Below are positions 53,114 through 62,580 of a stretch of DNA of 64,000 bases, piece by piece. The notes beneath the pieces were generated by a model. It saw nothing but the letters and a program-made list of their open reading frames with translations. It was not told the origin of the DNA and did not search any database. Position numbers and translations under genes: made by a program. Positions within the stretch are counted from its first letter, which is position 1. Each line of letters opens with the position of its first letter. Source of the stretch: Pictodentalium vernedei (lineage: Eukaryota; Mollusca; Scaphopoda; Dentaliida; Dentaliidae); the NCBI GenBank assembly GCA_031216915.1, contig CM062289.1, positions 23,269,533-23,333,532 on the forward strand, written 5' to 3'.

Positions 53114-53649
53114 TTAACGTAGTAAGCCGTTCAATAAAGCATATTCTTTCAAGCGTTTTAATGCAACACGTTAGAAATAGGCTAAACTTTGAAGTAACAT
53201 AAAAACGTTAAAATAGCGTCAAATGGAAAAACAAAAACAGCCGTCTCTCAATTTTTTTGCGCTCAAAGCCATACTAAGATTTCAGAAAAATCCCAGGTAC
53301 TTAAATTTTTGACCGTAGGACGCCCCCTCCCCTATGATGTCACCCCAGCTTGAAGGTTGGGAATTTTTTAGAACTGCAATACATTTTCGATATGCTTTTT
53401 GCGGGAATTGCAGTCCGAAAAGTTCGAAAGGTTGGGTTAAAAAACGAGGTTGAAAATAAAAAGATATTTATAAAAATGGTAATTGGCATCGCTGGCATCG
53501 GGTGCGTAATTCTGCAATGAAAAATAACAGTGTGCGATTTCAAATACGCAGGAAACAGTGTTTGAAGTTTGGTAGCTGTATCGTTTATAAATATGGAGTT
53601 ACGTGAATCAGAAGACTGCATTTGTAATGAAATATGTTAAAAATAGGCT

Positions 53650-53835
53650 GAACTTTGAAGTGAAGTAAAAACGTAAAAAAACAACAACAACAACAAAAAT
53701 AGGCTGAACTTTGAAGTGAAGTAAAAACGTAAAAAAACAACAACAACAACAACAAATATAGGCTGAACTTTGAAGTGAAGTAAAAACGTAAAACAACAAA
53801 CAACAACAACAGCAACAACAACAACAAAACAAAGA
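53650..53835. repeat. ~62-bp tandem triplication with (AAC)n tracts
   Basis: ATAGGCTGAACTTTGAAGTG, AAGTAAAAACGTAAA and (AAC)4-6 are repeated three times, at about 53643, 53698 and 53757. The triplet tract length grows through the array. Minus-strand frames with CCCCCC or LLLLLL runs are produced by the (TTG)n/(TGT)n complement and are not proteins. Confidence 0.88.
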
Positions 53836-55395
53836 AACCCCAGCTATCTCCTAATTTTTTTATCAACAAAATAGTAAAATTTCAGAAAAATCTGACGCAT
53901 TCTAATATTTAACCACATGATAGTCTATGACGTCACCCCAGCGTTCGATCGAGCATTTCCAAGGACGGCAATACATTGTTAAATATTATTTTTCGCGGAC
54001 ATTACAGTCCCAAAATTCGAAAGGAGAGGGTTGAAAATGCAGTTAAATAAAAGATATAGAAAAAACCCGCAAAATTGGCATCGTAGGCATCTGGTGCGTA
54101 AATTTGAAATAAAAAATGACATTGAACAATTTCAAATAAGTAGAAAACAGTGTGCGCAGTTTGATAGCTGTATCTTTTTATAAATATGGTGTTACGTGAA
54201 TCGAAGACAGCATTTTTAATGAAAGATGGCAAAATAAAAAAAAAATTAATACGTTTGATGGCTATGGCCCGTTACTGCACCGATCAATCAAAGTGGTACT
54301 CGAAACGACGCCTGTTACGACCCGTAATGTAATAAATGCCCATAATGTAATACCTACCCATAATGTAATACAAAAACGACCCATAATGTAATACGAACCC
54401 ATATTGTAATAAAAAACGACCCATAATGTAATAAATGTAATAACGTGTAATAAATGTTAGGTACCCATAATGTAATAAAAATTTTAAAAAATTAGATACA
54501 AATTACACTTTTCCAGGCCCGTAATGTAATAAAATTCTAAGCTTGATTTTTGTTTTTTCTCTTTACTCCAGCAGTGCGTTCGGCTGCTTATGACACATCC
54601 TGCGCCCTCGTCAATGCTGCCAATGGCCCCTATGCCGTACACAGCCAACATGTGTGGGTGTGTTGGGATTACGATAGAGAGTATTCCGGGACCTGGGGCG
54701 GCTATACTCTGCTATGAGTGACAGGCATTATCCCTCTTCCATTTGTACCACCCACGCAAACGACTTCCTCGATAGCCTCTACTGCCCTGCCACAATCATA
54801 TAGGTCTACCTTACAAGACATTCAATAATTTTGATTCCAGGATGGTCATTTATAACTGCAATCATCATATTCGACCGGCTGTTCACTTGCATAAAAGCAA
54901 TGCGGGTAGCAGGTTCCTAAGCTGTTAATAAGTGCAAGCAATTCTGGCCAAAGTTGCTGAGGCAGAGGGTGTAGTGGGGTGCAGTGGGGTTTGGGTCCAC
55001 AATAACCTGATAGTGGGGGGGGGGGGGGGTTGGGGGGCGTATAGTGTGGGATACAAGGAAAAGATAGAACAGAAGCAAGACGTTGAGTCAACCGGCGCAG
55101 AGGAATATCGGGAGGCGATATGGTGAGTGTACTGGTATTGGAATGGGGGATATCCTATAGCTCGATGGGATTTGGATTAGGCTACTTTGCTCCAAATTAA
55201 GCGTACAATCTATCCTCTGTCTCTCCAATTTTCACTACCTAAACAAATTAGTAATTTCCCTGTACTGTACTACTATAAGTTCATGTCGCACCCTCCGCAC
55301 CTTGAAACCAATGAGCCCGAGCCCAGGACCACACTTAATAACGACCACATCATATTCCCGGTCCTGTGATCACATGTGTCAAGTAATATTATCAA

Positions 55396-55885
55396 ATGCT
55401 TTCCAGTCAAGTAGTTTGCACTTCGCACATGCAAGAAAGACCTTACATTTTCAATAAAAATTGTATCAGTTTCAATAGTGACAGCCCTGAGTGAAATGGT
55501 TTCAACTCCTCTCAGTGTTATTTTTCTAAAACCTCAACACACCACAGATTGAACACCCTCAATTGATATGAACCGAAGCAAGTTAAACGCCTTGTAGACT
55601 GCTATCATCCACGCAGGCCACCTTTGCGAGAAGATTGGTTAAGAGTATGTCATGTTCACCTGTGGCTGTGACCAGTAACTGAGTCGAGTTAATGTGCACA
55701 CCACTTGGTTGTACAAAGCAGCCTCTTTGTATTGAGCTCAGGGGATTGCATTCTCAAATAAATTTCACCAGTGGTGTGGCATCACTCATAGTATGCACAG
55801 GACGAATACAGATCTATAATAGAGAGTAGTTTTGGTGGTTCTTGAGATTATGTTGATTGGAAAAGCATTCCACAGCATTTTCTGA
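55396..55885. other. ~490-bp segment unique to the left arm of the foldback element
   Basis: In the right arm TCAAGTAATATTATTAGTCC passes straight into the CCACTTAAAC region; in the left arm these are separated by this segment. It could be an insertion on the left or a deletion on the right. Short peptides on the minus strand (e.g. VFLACAKCKLLDWKAFDNIT near 55390-55445) look faintly like broken coding sequence, but I recognise no family. Confidence 0.6.
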
Positions 55886-56049
55886 GCTGTGGGGACTACC
55901 ACTTAAACCACCTACATTTCCTAACAGTTCCTGGCGGTTGGCAGGAACTTCCTGCCAGCCGCATACTCTATCACATCGACTATTCGCGTGTTCATCCCCG
56001 CTATTGTGCCATCTTCTCCTAGGCTACACTCAAACAACATACGTAGCTA

Positions 56050-56301
56050 AACACCAGGTGTAACATGGGCATATCCGTTTGACCGCGAGGTGTGACCTTG
56101 ACCATCAATCCGGTGACCTTGAACCTGTGTATGGGCCGATTTTTATGAAACTTGGTGTGTGGTTCGGGCGCCCAACAATTTTGCCACACCCGATGCCCGT
56201 CATGTGTGACCTTGATTGATATTCACACCGTTGACCTTGAACCTATATCTCGGCTCATGTTGGGCCGAATTGCGTGAAACTTGGTATGTGGGGGTAGTTC
56301 G

Positions 56302-56378
<77 letters not shown>

Positions 56379-56650
56379 AGCGTCCTGAACTACTCCCACA
56401 TACCAAGTTTCACGAAAATCGGCCCAGCATGAACCGAGATACAGGTTCAAGGTCAACGGTTTGAATATCAAGGTCACACATGACGGGCATCGGGTGTGGC
56501 GAAATTGTTGGGCGCCCGAACCACACACCAAGTTTCAGGACAATCGCCCAGCAGGAGCCGATACACAGGTTCAAGGTTTCCGGTTTGATGGTCAAGGTCA
56601 CACACCCGGTCAAACGGATACGCCCATGTTACTCCTCGTGTCTAGCTATG
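56050..56650. repeat. Tip of the foldback: TGACCTTGAAC repeats around a (CT)n(AT)n loop
   Basis: On the left side GTGACCTTGA motifs occur at 56091, 56108, 56208 and 56230, each pair ~110 bp apart and separated by ATGAAACTTGGTGTGTGG / GTGAAACTTGGTATGTGG. The right side has the complements. At the exact centre (about 56309-56376) lie ~16 CT and ~22 AT dinucleotides. Similar TGACCTTGAC-containing repeats are common in molluscan genomes (background knowledge, not tested here). Confidence 0.85.
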
Positions 56651-58034
56651 TATGTTGTTTGAGTGTAACTTAGGAGAAGATGGAACAATAGCGGAGACGA
56701 ACACGCGAATAGTCGATGTGATAGAGTAGGCGGTTGGCAGGCACAGGAACTGCCATGACTGTAGGTAGTTTAAGTGGAAGGCCGTGTGGTGGACTAATAA
56801 TATTACTTGACACATGTTATCACAGGATCGGGAATATGATGTGGTCGTTATTAAGTGTCATCCTGGGATCGGGCTCATTGGTTTCCAGGTGCGGTGGGTG
56901 TGACATAAACTTATAGTAGTACAGTACAGGGAAATGACAAATTTGTTCAGGTAGTGAAAACTGGAGAGACAGAGGATAGATCGTACGCTTAATTTGGAGG
57001 AAAGTAGCCTAATCCAAATCCCATCGAGCCATAGGATATCCCCTATCCCAATACCAGTACACCTACCATATCGCCTCCCGATATTCCTCTGCGCCGCTTG
57101 ACTCAACGTCTTGCTTCTGTTCCATCTTTTCCTTGTATCCCACACTACCTCCCCCCCCCCCCCCGCCACTATCCAGTCTTGGTGCACCCAAAATCCCACG
57201 GCACCCACTCCACCCTTTGCCCCAGCAACTTTGGCCAGAGTTACTTGCATTTATTAACAGTAGGAACCTGCTACCCACATTGCTTTTGTGCAAGTGAACA
57301 GCCGGTCGAATATGATGATTGCAGTTATAAATGACCATCCTGGAATCAAAATTATTGAATGTCTGGTAAGGTAGACCTATATGGTTGCGGCAGGGCAGTA
57401 GAGGCTACTGAGGAAGACGTTTGCGCGGGTGGTACGAATAGAAGAGGGATAATGCCTGCTACTCAGAGCAGAGTATACCCGCCCCAGGTCCCGGAATACT
57501 CTCCATCATAATCCCAACACACCACACATGTTGGCTGTGTACGGCATAGGGGCCAGTGGCAGCATTGATGAAGGCGTAGGATGTGTCATAAGTGGCCGAA
57601 CGCACTGCTGGAGTAAAGAGAAAAAACAAAAATCAAACTTAGAATTGTATTACATTACGGGCCTGGAAAAGTGTAATTTGTATCTAATTTTTTAAAAATT
57701 TTCTTACATTATGGGTACCTAACATTTATTACACGTTATTATATTTATTACATTATGGGTCGTTTTTTATTACATTATGGGTTCGTATTACATTATGGGT
57801 CGTTTTTGTATTACATTATGGGTAGGTATTACATTATGGCATTTATTACATTACGGGTCGTAACAGACGCCAAAGGTAAGATTGTTCTCTACATAAAGTT
57901 CATACATACGATTTTAATTTACACCGAGTGGTCACCTGCACTCCCTCACCTCTTGCGGGCCATCGGCTTGTTTAAATTATTGATCCGTCCGTGTTTTTGA
58001 ACCGACAGGCAATTGATTGAGTGATATATGGAGG

Positions 58035-58175
58035 ATATGAAATGAGTGTTTTTCTCATATAATATTTATGAAACGAGTCTAAGAATTTTCCGTTTTGGCG
58101 AGCCTCTGGCGAGCCCAAACGGAAAATTCGGACGAGTTTCATAAATATTATACGAGAAAAACACTCATTTCATAT
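58035..58175. repeat. Palindrome, ~141 bp
   Basis: ATATGAAATGAGTGTTTTTC pairs with GAAAAACACTCATTTCATAT. The middle arms AATATTTATGAAACGAGTC / GACGAGTTTCATAAATATT and GAATTTTCCGTTTTGGCGAG continue to a short CCTCTGG centre. Confidence 0.9.
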
Positions 58176-58228
58176 TCTATTTATCATATGACACAAACAC
58201 GCACAAATTAGCCACTTAGTATGACTTT

Positions 58229-58450
58229 GTAACCCATCACCTAACTTGAGTTGCAGACGGCACTTGGAAAAAACATCCGCGTACAACTAAAAATTTTCAT
58301 TTTTTGCTTCCAAAACATAGGTTATGACCCCTCATTGGAACGAGCTCGTCGAGCTCGTTCCAATGAGGGGTCATAACCTATGTTTTGGAAGCAAAAAGTG
58401 AAAATATAAAAAAAAATGAATGGCGTTTTTCTTGTGGGTAAAAGATTAAT
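58229..58450. mobile_element. MITE-P subtype 3
   Basis: The central palindrome (58315-58382: ATAGGTTATGACCCCTCATT, GGAACGAGCTCG) is the same as subtype 1, and the arm continues with TTTTTGCTTCCAAAACATAG. The outer sequences differ: left AACCCATCACCTAAC, right GGGTAAAAGATTAA. The right TTAA is present; the left counterpart is TTGTAA. Direct AACTCAG/GTTGTATTTTGTT repeats just downstream (58500-58660) are separate. Confidence 0.8.
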
Positions 58451-59329
58451 ACAATATAACCCACCCCAAACAGACAGATGACGTAAATTCTCCCTACTGA
58501 AATTATGCATATGTGACCCAGTTGTATTTTGTTTAGCCAATCAAATTGTCCAGTTTTGAAATTGACCAATGAAAGCTCCCAACTCTAAGTATGCAAATTA
58601 TGAAAATGTGGCTCAGTTGTATTTTGTTCAGCCAATCAAATTGTCTAGTTTTGAAATTGACCAATGAAATTGACGGAAGGCTTTATTTATCACTGATTAA
58701 TATGAAAACAAAATATCAAATGTTTTAAAGTGAACAAAACGGACGAGTCATGTGATAAATACTAATAACTTGACAAATTGGCACCAGGGCTTTTTCATTA
58801 AGTACCTTCACCTGTTGATTGATTGACTTCACTGCGTTTTTCATACTCTCGTTGCCATGATATGGGGCGGTCGTCGATCCCACACCCCACTCACCTAGCG
58901 TTTTGTCCGAAATGCAGAGTTCTGCCGGATACCTTTTCACTTACACGATGATCAAAACTCGTCTTTTAAGATTTAAAGCAATATCTGTGTTAAGGAATCC
59001 CCTTCAAAATGTGGGTACGGGTCGAGACTGTGAAATCTGCAGTCTGCGTGACTAACGAGCACAGTTTTCACGCTAGCCTGAAACTGCCTGGTATCAAATG
59101 TTTAGCCATTCTGGATGTATCTACCGCAAAACAAAGGGGTTTTGTGCGAAAACGCTAAAGGGGGTGGGGGGTGGGGCGGGGGCGGGGGTGTTTTTTCACT
59201 GTCTGATCCAAATAAATTGGTTGATTTTTTTAAAAAAATGAACTGGCGATTATTTCAAAAGGAAATGGACAATTGGACACGGGAACAATCCGACAGTTCT
59301 GACGAAAACCTCGGCAAAGGAAAGAACGG

Positions 59330-59331
<2 letters not shown>
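58451..59331. other. No gene seen; one 105-bp direct duplication
   Basis: GTTGTATTTTGTTTAGCCAA at 58521 recurs at 58617 (GTTGTATTTTGTTCAGCCAA), with CAATCAAATTGTC and TTTTGAAATTGACCAATGAAA in both, a ~96-bp-spaced tandem pair. A G-rich tract lies at 59160-59187. Confidence 0.55.
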
Positions 59332-59380
<49 letters not shown>

Positions 59381-59735
59381 TTGGTGTTTAAGGTCACATA
59401 CTCATACACAATGGCTAATCGCGACCGTCGCAGTTTTACGGGTGGGGGAAGCCGGAGTACCCGAAGAGAACCACCGAGCATCGACGAGCTACTCTCAGCC
59501 CCTCAACATTCTAACTCTGTTCAAGCTCCGCTCAAGCAGGGTTACAGCGGTTGAAGACCTGTGCACCATCGACGTGCAGTACGCCTTAGTACACGGCGTT
59601 ATCGTGCCCCCATGTAGGCAACCGAGATAAAGTGCCTTGTCCAAGGACATAGCGCGGGTCGTCCCTGACGGGGATCGAACTCGGGACCTCCAGCATAGAA
59701 GTCCAACAGTCTACCACTGAGCGACCGCACTCCCC
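59332..59735 (-). mobile_element. SINE with type 2 head, long (AAAT)n tail
   Basis: Minus strand: GGGGAGTGCGGTCGCTCAGTG, GTTCGATCCCCGTCAGGG, TGTCCTTGGACAAGGCACTT, the CGTCGATGGTGCACAGGTC region and a tail of ~12 TTTA units (59333-59382 on the plus strand). The head matches the 30943 copy and not the majority type. Target duplication is not clear. Confidence 0.92.
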
Positions 59736-59813
59736 AAATGGTCACCTAAGTTATATAATAAAAGATTAAACGGTTAATTTCTGTTAATCCACTGGGCTTG
59801 GCGGGTCGCGACT

Positions 59814-59916
59814 CTTTACAAAAGGCATCATTTAATTAGATGAATACTTCATACCGTCGCGAGGCACTCGCGACGGTATGAAGTAGTTATCTAATTAAAT
59901 GATGTCTTTGGTAAAG
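59814..59916. repeat. Palindrome, ~103 bp
   Basis: GCATCATTTAATTAGATGAA pairs with its complement with two small mismatches. The inner arms ACTTCATACCGTCGCGAG / CTCGCGACGGTATGAAGT are perfect around a GCA loop. Confidence 0.9.
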
Positions 59917-60203
59917 CTGATAACATACAATGTTTTACTGCACAAAAACAATACCTCATTACCACAAACTGACAATTAACGTCGAAAATTTGTCCAAACA
60001 CTATTTCTAACACCGTATTGACAAAATCACTGGGTTTGAGTGTCTTTCATGAAAATCGGTTATTGTTTCTGCCTTTATTGCCAGCTGGCCATTTCCTTGC
60101 ACTTAACGTACTAAAATATTTGGATTTTTTTGTATGTTTCGTAATCGATCGCGCTCTTTGCTGCTGCAGTGTGGTTTTCTTTCGTCGGTGAAAGGAACTT
60201 TTT
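59917..60203. other. No gene seen
   Basis: Unassigned sequence. Confidence 0.4.
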
Positions 60204-60562
60204 TGATGCCATAATTCTAGTCAATGAAGATTGTATGGTGCCATAATTCTAGCCAATGAAGATTGTGTGGTGCCATGATTCTTGCCAATAAAGATTGTTT
60301 GGTGCCATAATTCTATCTAATGAAAATTGTTTGGTGCCACAATTTCAGCCAATGAAGATTGTTTGGTGCCATAATTCTAGCCAACGAAGATTGTTTGGTG
60401 CCATAATTCTAGCCAACGAAGATAGTTTGGTGCCATAATTCTAGCCAATGAAGAATTTTTGGTGCCATAATTCTAACCAATGAAAATTGTTTGGTGCCAT
60501 AATTCTAGCCAATGAAGATTGTTTGGTGCCATAATTCTAGCCAACGAAGATTGTTTGGTGCC
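60204..60562. repeat. 32-bp minisatellite, 11 copies
   Basis: The unit is GGTGCCATAATTCTAGCCAA followed by TGAAGATTGTTT. Copies 6, 7 and 11 share a CCAACGAAG variant, and copies 4 and 9 share ATGAAAATTG, which hints at multi-unit duplication. Each unit carries a CCAAT word. Confidence 0.93.
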
Positions 60563-60746
60563 AAATCAAAAGCTTTAGTGCAAATGGATAAATTGGTACC
60601 CGACAGCGTGAACTATGGGAGGGGGTGTCATTTGATTAAGATAAGATATTGCGTACAATGAAGACTGAAATGTTGTTTCGATATTTCCTATTTACGGTAC
60701 ATACTGATTATTATTATAACAGGCAGTTCATCTGAACTATCGGGGA

Positions 60747-61120
60747 TGAGGGGAGCCCAGTGGTTACGGCATTTGATTTCAAACCGAATACCCACGGTTC
60801 GGTCCCCACCAGGAGCAACAGCATTGAGAACATTGGGCAAGTCTGTAGTCAGGATTAGCCATTGTGCAGAAATGTAAATTTAAACACCAATAAATATATA
60901 AATTGGGCAAGGTTTGTAATCCCGGGTGCGGTGGCGCTGTGTACTAAAGCGTACAACATATCAACTTCCCTTCATCTAATGCTAACCCTGCTTGTGCGGA
61001 GTTAGTACGCAGAGAAATCTGACAGTCGCTCGCGCTCGGTGGCTCTCTCTGGCTTCCTCCGTAGAACTTTCCGACACGAGGTGAATCTGGTGCCGAAGGT
61101 GATTTTAACACCCCGTCCCC
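60747..61120 (+). mobile_element. SINE with type 3 head, interrupted by a SINE tail fragment
   Basis: The head reads GAGCCCAGTGGTTACGGCAT and a B-box-like CGGTTCGGTCCCC, different from types 1 and 2. Body: AACATTGGGCAAGG, GTGCGGTGGCGCTGTGTACT, CTAATGCTAACCCTGCTTG, CTTCCTCCGTAGAAC and GAGGTGAATCTGG. The tail is eroded. It is split at 60842-60901 by a second insertion. Confidence 0.75.
60842..60901 (+). mobile_element. 60-bp SINE 3' fragment nested in another SINE
   Basis: The insert TCTGTAGTCAGGATTAGCC to CACCAATAAATATATA is the last part of the SINE. It is flanked by a perfect 10-bp duplication ATTGGGCAAG (60832-60841, 60902-60911) formed from the host SINE's own body motif. This shows a later, severely 5'-truncated retrotransposition. 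Confidence 0.9.
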
Positions 61121-61530
61121 AAGAAGAAGAAAAAGAAAAATATCTGAATTGTCATATCAGCCAGTTCAAACAGGATGCCGTAGATACGGTCTTATCGACG
61201 AAACGTGACAATGGACATGGAAAAAATTCTCATCTTCCGTTTCGTCAACGAAACGTGACAATAGACATGGAAACATTGTCTTAATTCTCGCCATCGTATG
61301 TCGTAGTAAAAAACTCATTTGCCACACTCGAAATTATTATTCATTTGTTTAATTTTCCTTCATTTTGGAAAAAAATCTGTATCTGTCAATATGACATCAT
61401 TCTAATTTTGTATATTGTTATTCCGTAGAAGCTTGGAAAACAATAGTGAATTCATTCAAGAGTGAGGAACGCAAAACATTAATGGCTAGCAGTGGTTCAA
61501 TTCGGGCAGACGACACATGAGTGGAAACAA
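61121..61530. other. No gene seen
   Basis: A ~60-bp direct repeat: TCGACGAAACGTGACAATGG at 61196 and TCAACGAAACGTGACAATAG at 61246. Otherwise unassigned. Confidence 0.45.
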
Positions 61531-61531
61531 C

Positions 61532-61601
61532 TCGTCGCCTGAGTGCTAGAATGTTCTATGTCCCACAGGGGACATAGAACATTCTAGCACTCATGCGACG
61601 A
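61532..61601. repeat. Palindrome, sister form of family B, 70 bp
   Basis: TCGTCGCCTGAGTGCTAGAA, TGTTCTATGTCCC, then ACAG loop and the complement to ATGCGACGA. It shares with family B the frame CGTCNCCTGAGT and the GTTCTATGT segment, but the arm middle (GCTAGAA) and tip differ. Confidence 0.9.
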
Positions 61602-62331
61602 ACTGCTGAAGCGAAAGAAGATTTTATTTTCACTTTTACCAGAACTCTCAATCTTTGACTATGTAACTTCCGTTGCGAGAAGACTCGACTTTCGACGTCT
61701 GAGTGTTAATTGTAACAGTTGCCGGAATAGCAATGTTTCGCAACTTCCGACTTCCATCGTACTGTAACCTGAAACCACAACCCCAACACAAGAACGGATC
61801 CAGATATTGTGATAAGGAATGATAGTAAAAATCGCCGAGGGGTCCTAGCCGCCAAATGAAGGTTCTTCATGTCCCTTACAGAAAGGTAGCGTGGCACAGT
61901 AAGGTATTGACTCGAGTTACCCCGGTATACTAGTATTATTACATAGTAAAGCATGGTACTGTTTTATAAGAGGCTCCACGGCTCTTCTCCTTCTTCTTTT
62001 CAGTTTAGAGCAAATTCTAACAGTAGGGTGCCGCAAATTTTATCGTAATATTATCGCACACAGGTGCACACTTGAGAGAGTGGTCGATCTAATACAAAAC
62101 ATAGATAAAACAAATTGATTTTATCTTTATATTGTCAAGCACTGCACCCATTCAAATTCGTGGCAGCCCCAGTCGGCGAATCTATCCCCACATGGACCAC
62201 CAAACGGCGTGTCTTCTCAGAAGCATGAATAATTTTTTCAGTTGACGGTGAAAAAGTAGCAACAAAAAGTGTAAACGGAAACGACAGGGAGGCATTATAA
62301 GACGAAGTTGAGCGTAGTTTTTGTCTACTGT
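61602..62331. other. No gene seen
   Basis: Unassigned sequence; frames of 74-82 residues on the minus strand lack recognisable motifs. Confidence 0.4.
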
Positions 62332-62335
62332 TTAA

Positions 62336-62576
62336 TACTTTGCCCAACGTAACGGCCAAAACCGGCCAGCGCTATTCACAAAAATCACCATTCAATTTTC
62401 ATTATTATTCTATTTTTGCCTCAAAAACATAGCTTATGACCCCGCATTGGAACGAGCTCATTGAGCTCGTTCCAATGAAGCGTCATAAGCTTTGTTTTGA
62501 CGCCAAAAATTAAAAAAAGTAGTTATTCAAAAATTTTATATGCATGTGTCGTCTGCTTTTCGTGTTCGGTAATGGG
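62336..62576. mobile_element. MITE-P subtype 1, 241-bp diverged copy
   Basis: TTAA at 62332-62335 and 62577-62580; ends TACTTTGCCC / GGTAATGGG. AACGGCCAAAACCGGCCAGC is intact. The palindrome ACATAGCTTATGACCCCGCA / GAAGCGTCATAAGCTTTGT has more arm mismatches than the 34369 copy, so it appears older. Confidence 0.9.
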
Positions 62577-62580
62577 TTAA

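Larger units (their letters stand above)
52626..54240. repeat. Diverged tandem repeat, ~560-600 bp unit, 2.5 copies
   Basis: Landmarks recur: GAGGTTGAAAATAAAAGG at 52710, GAGGTTGAAAATAAAAAG at 53447, then a relative at 54036; GCATCGCTGGCATCGGGTG at 52822 and 53485, and GCATCGTAGGCATCTGGTG at 54077; AAATATGGAGTTACGTGAAT at 53587 and AAATATGGTGTTACGTGAAT at 54183. Copy 1 was lengthened by a palindrome B and a half MITE-P. The segment ATGACGTCACCCCAGCGTTCGATCGAGCA at 53925-53953 is the single-copy counterpart of the 43-bp minisatellite unit. Confidence 0.85.
54313..57865. mobile_element. Foldback element, 3.55 kb, arms of ~1.5 kb
   Basis: The ends TGTTACGACCCGTAATGTAA and (reverse strand) the same sequence are flanked by a 6-bp direct repeat GACGCC (54307-54312, 57866-57871). 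Each end consists of ~8-10 tandem CCATAATGTAATA-type motifs over ~230 bp. Inverted homology continues inward for the whole element: AGCAGTGCGTTCGGC / GCCGAACGCACTGCT, the GGCGATATGG region (55115 / 57069), CAAACAACATACGTAGC (56031 / 56648), down to the TGACCTTGAAC segments at the tip. The arms differ at roughly one base in ten and by a ~490-bp segment present only on the left. No transposase is recognised. Class is unresolved. Confidence 0.9.

Noticed and set aside
53585-53869. Minus-strand frames with long Cys, Leu and Val runs
   Set aside because: They are read-through of (AAC)n triplet tracts in three registers.
54313-57865. Assembly mirror artefact as the explanation for the 3.5 kb inverted repeat
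   Set aside because: The arms differ by many substitutions and a ~490-bp segment, and the ends carry matching flanking duplications. An artefact would give near-identical arms. Long reads should still confirm it.
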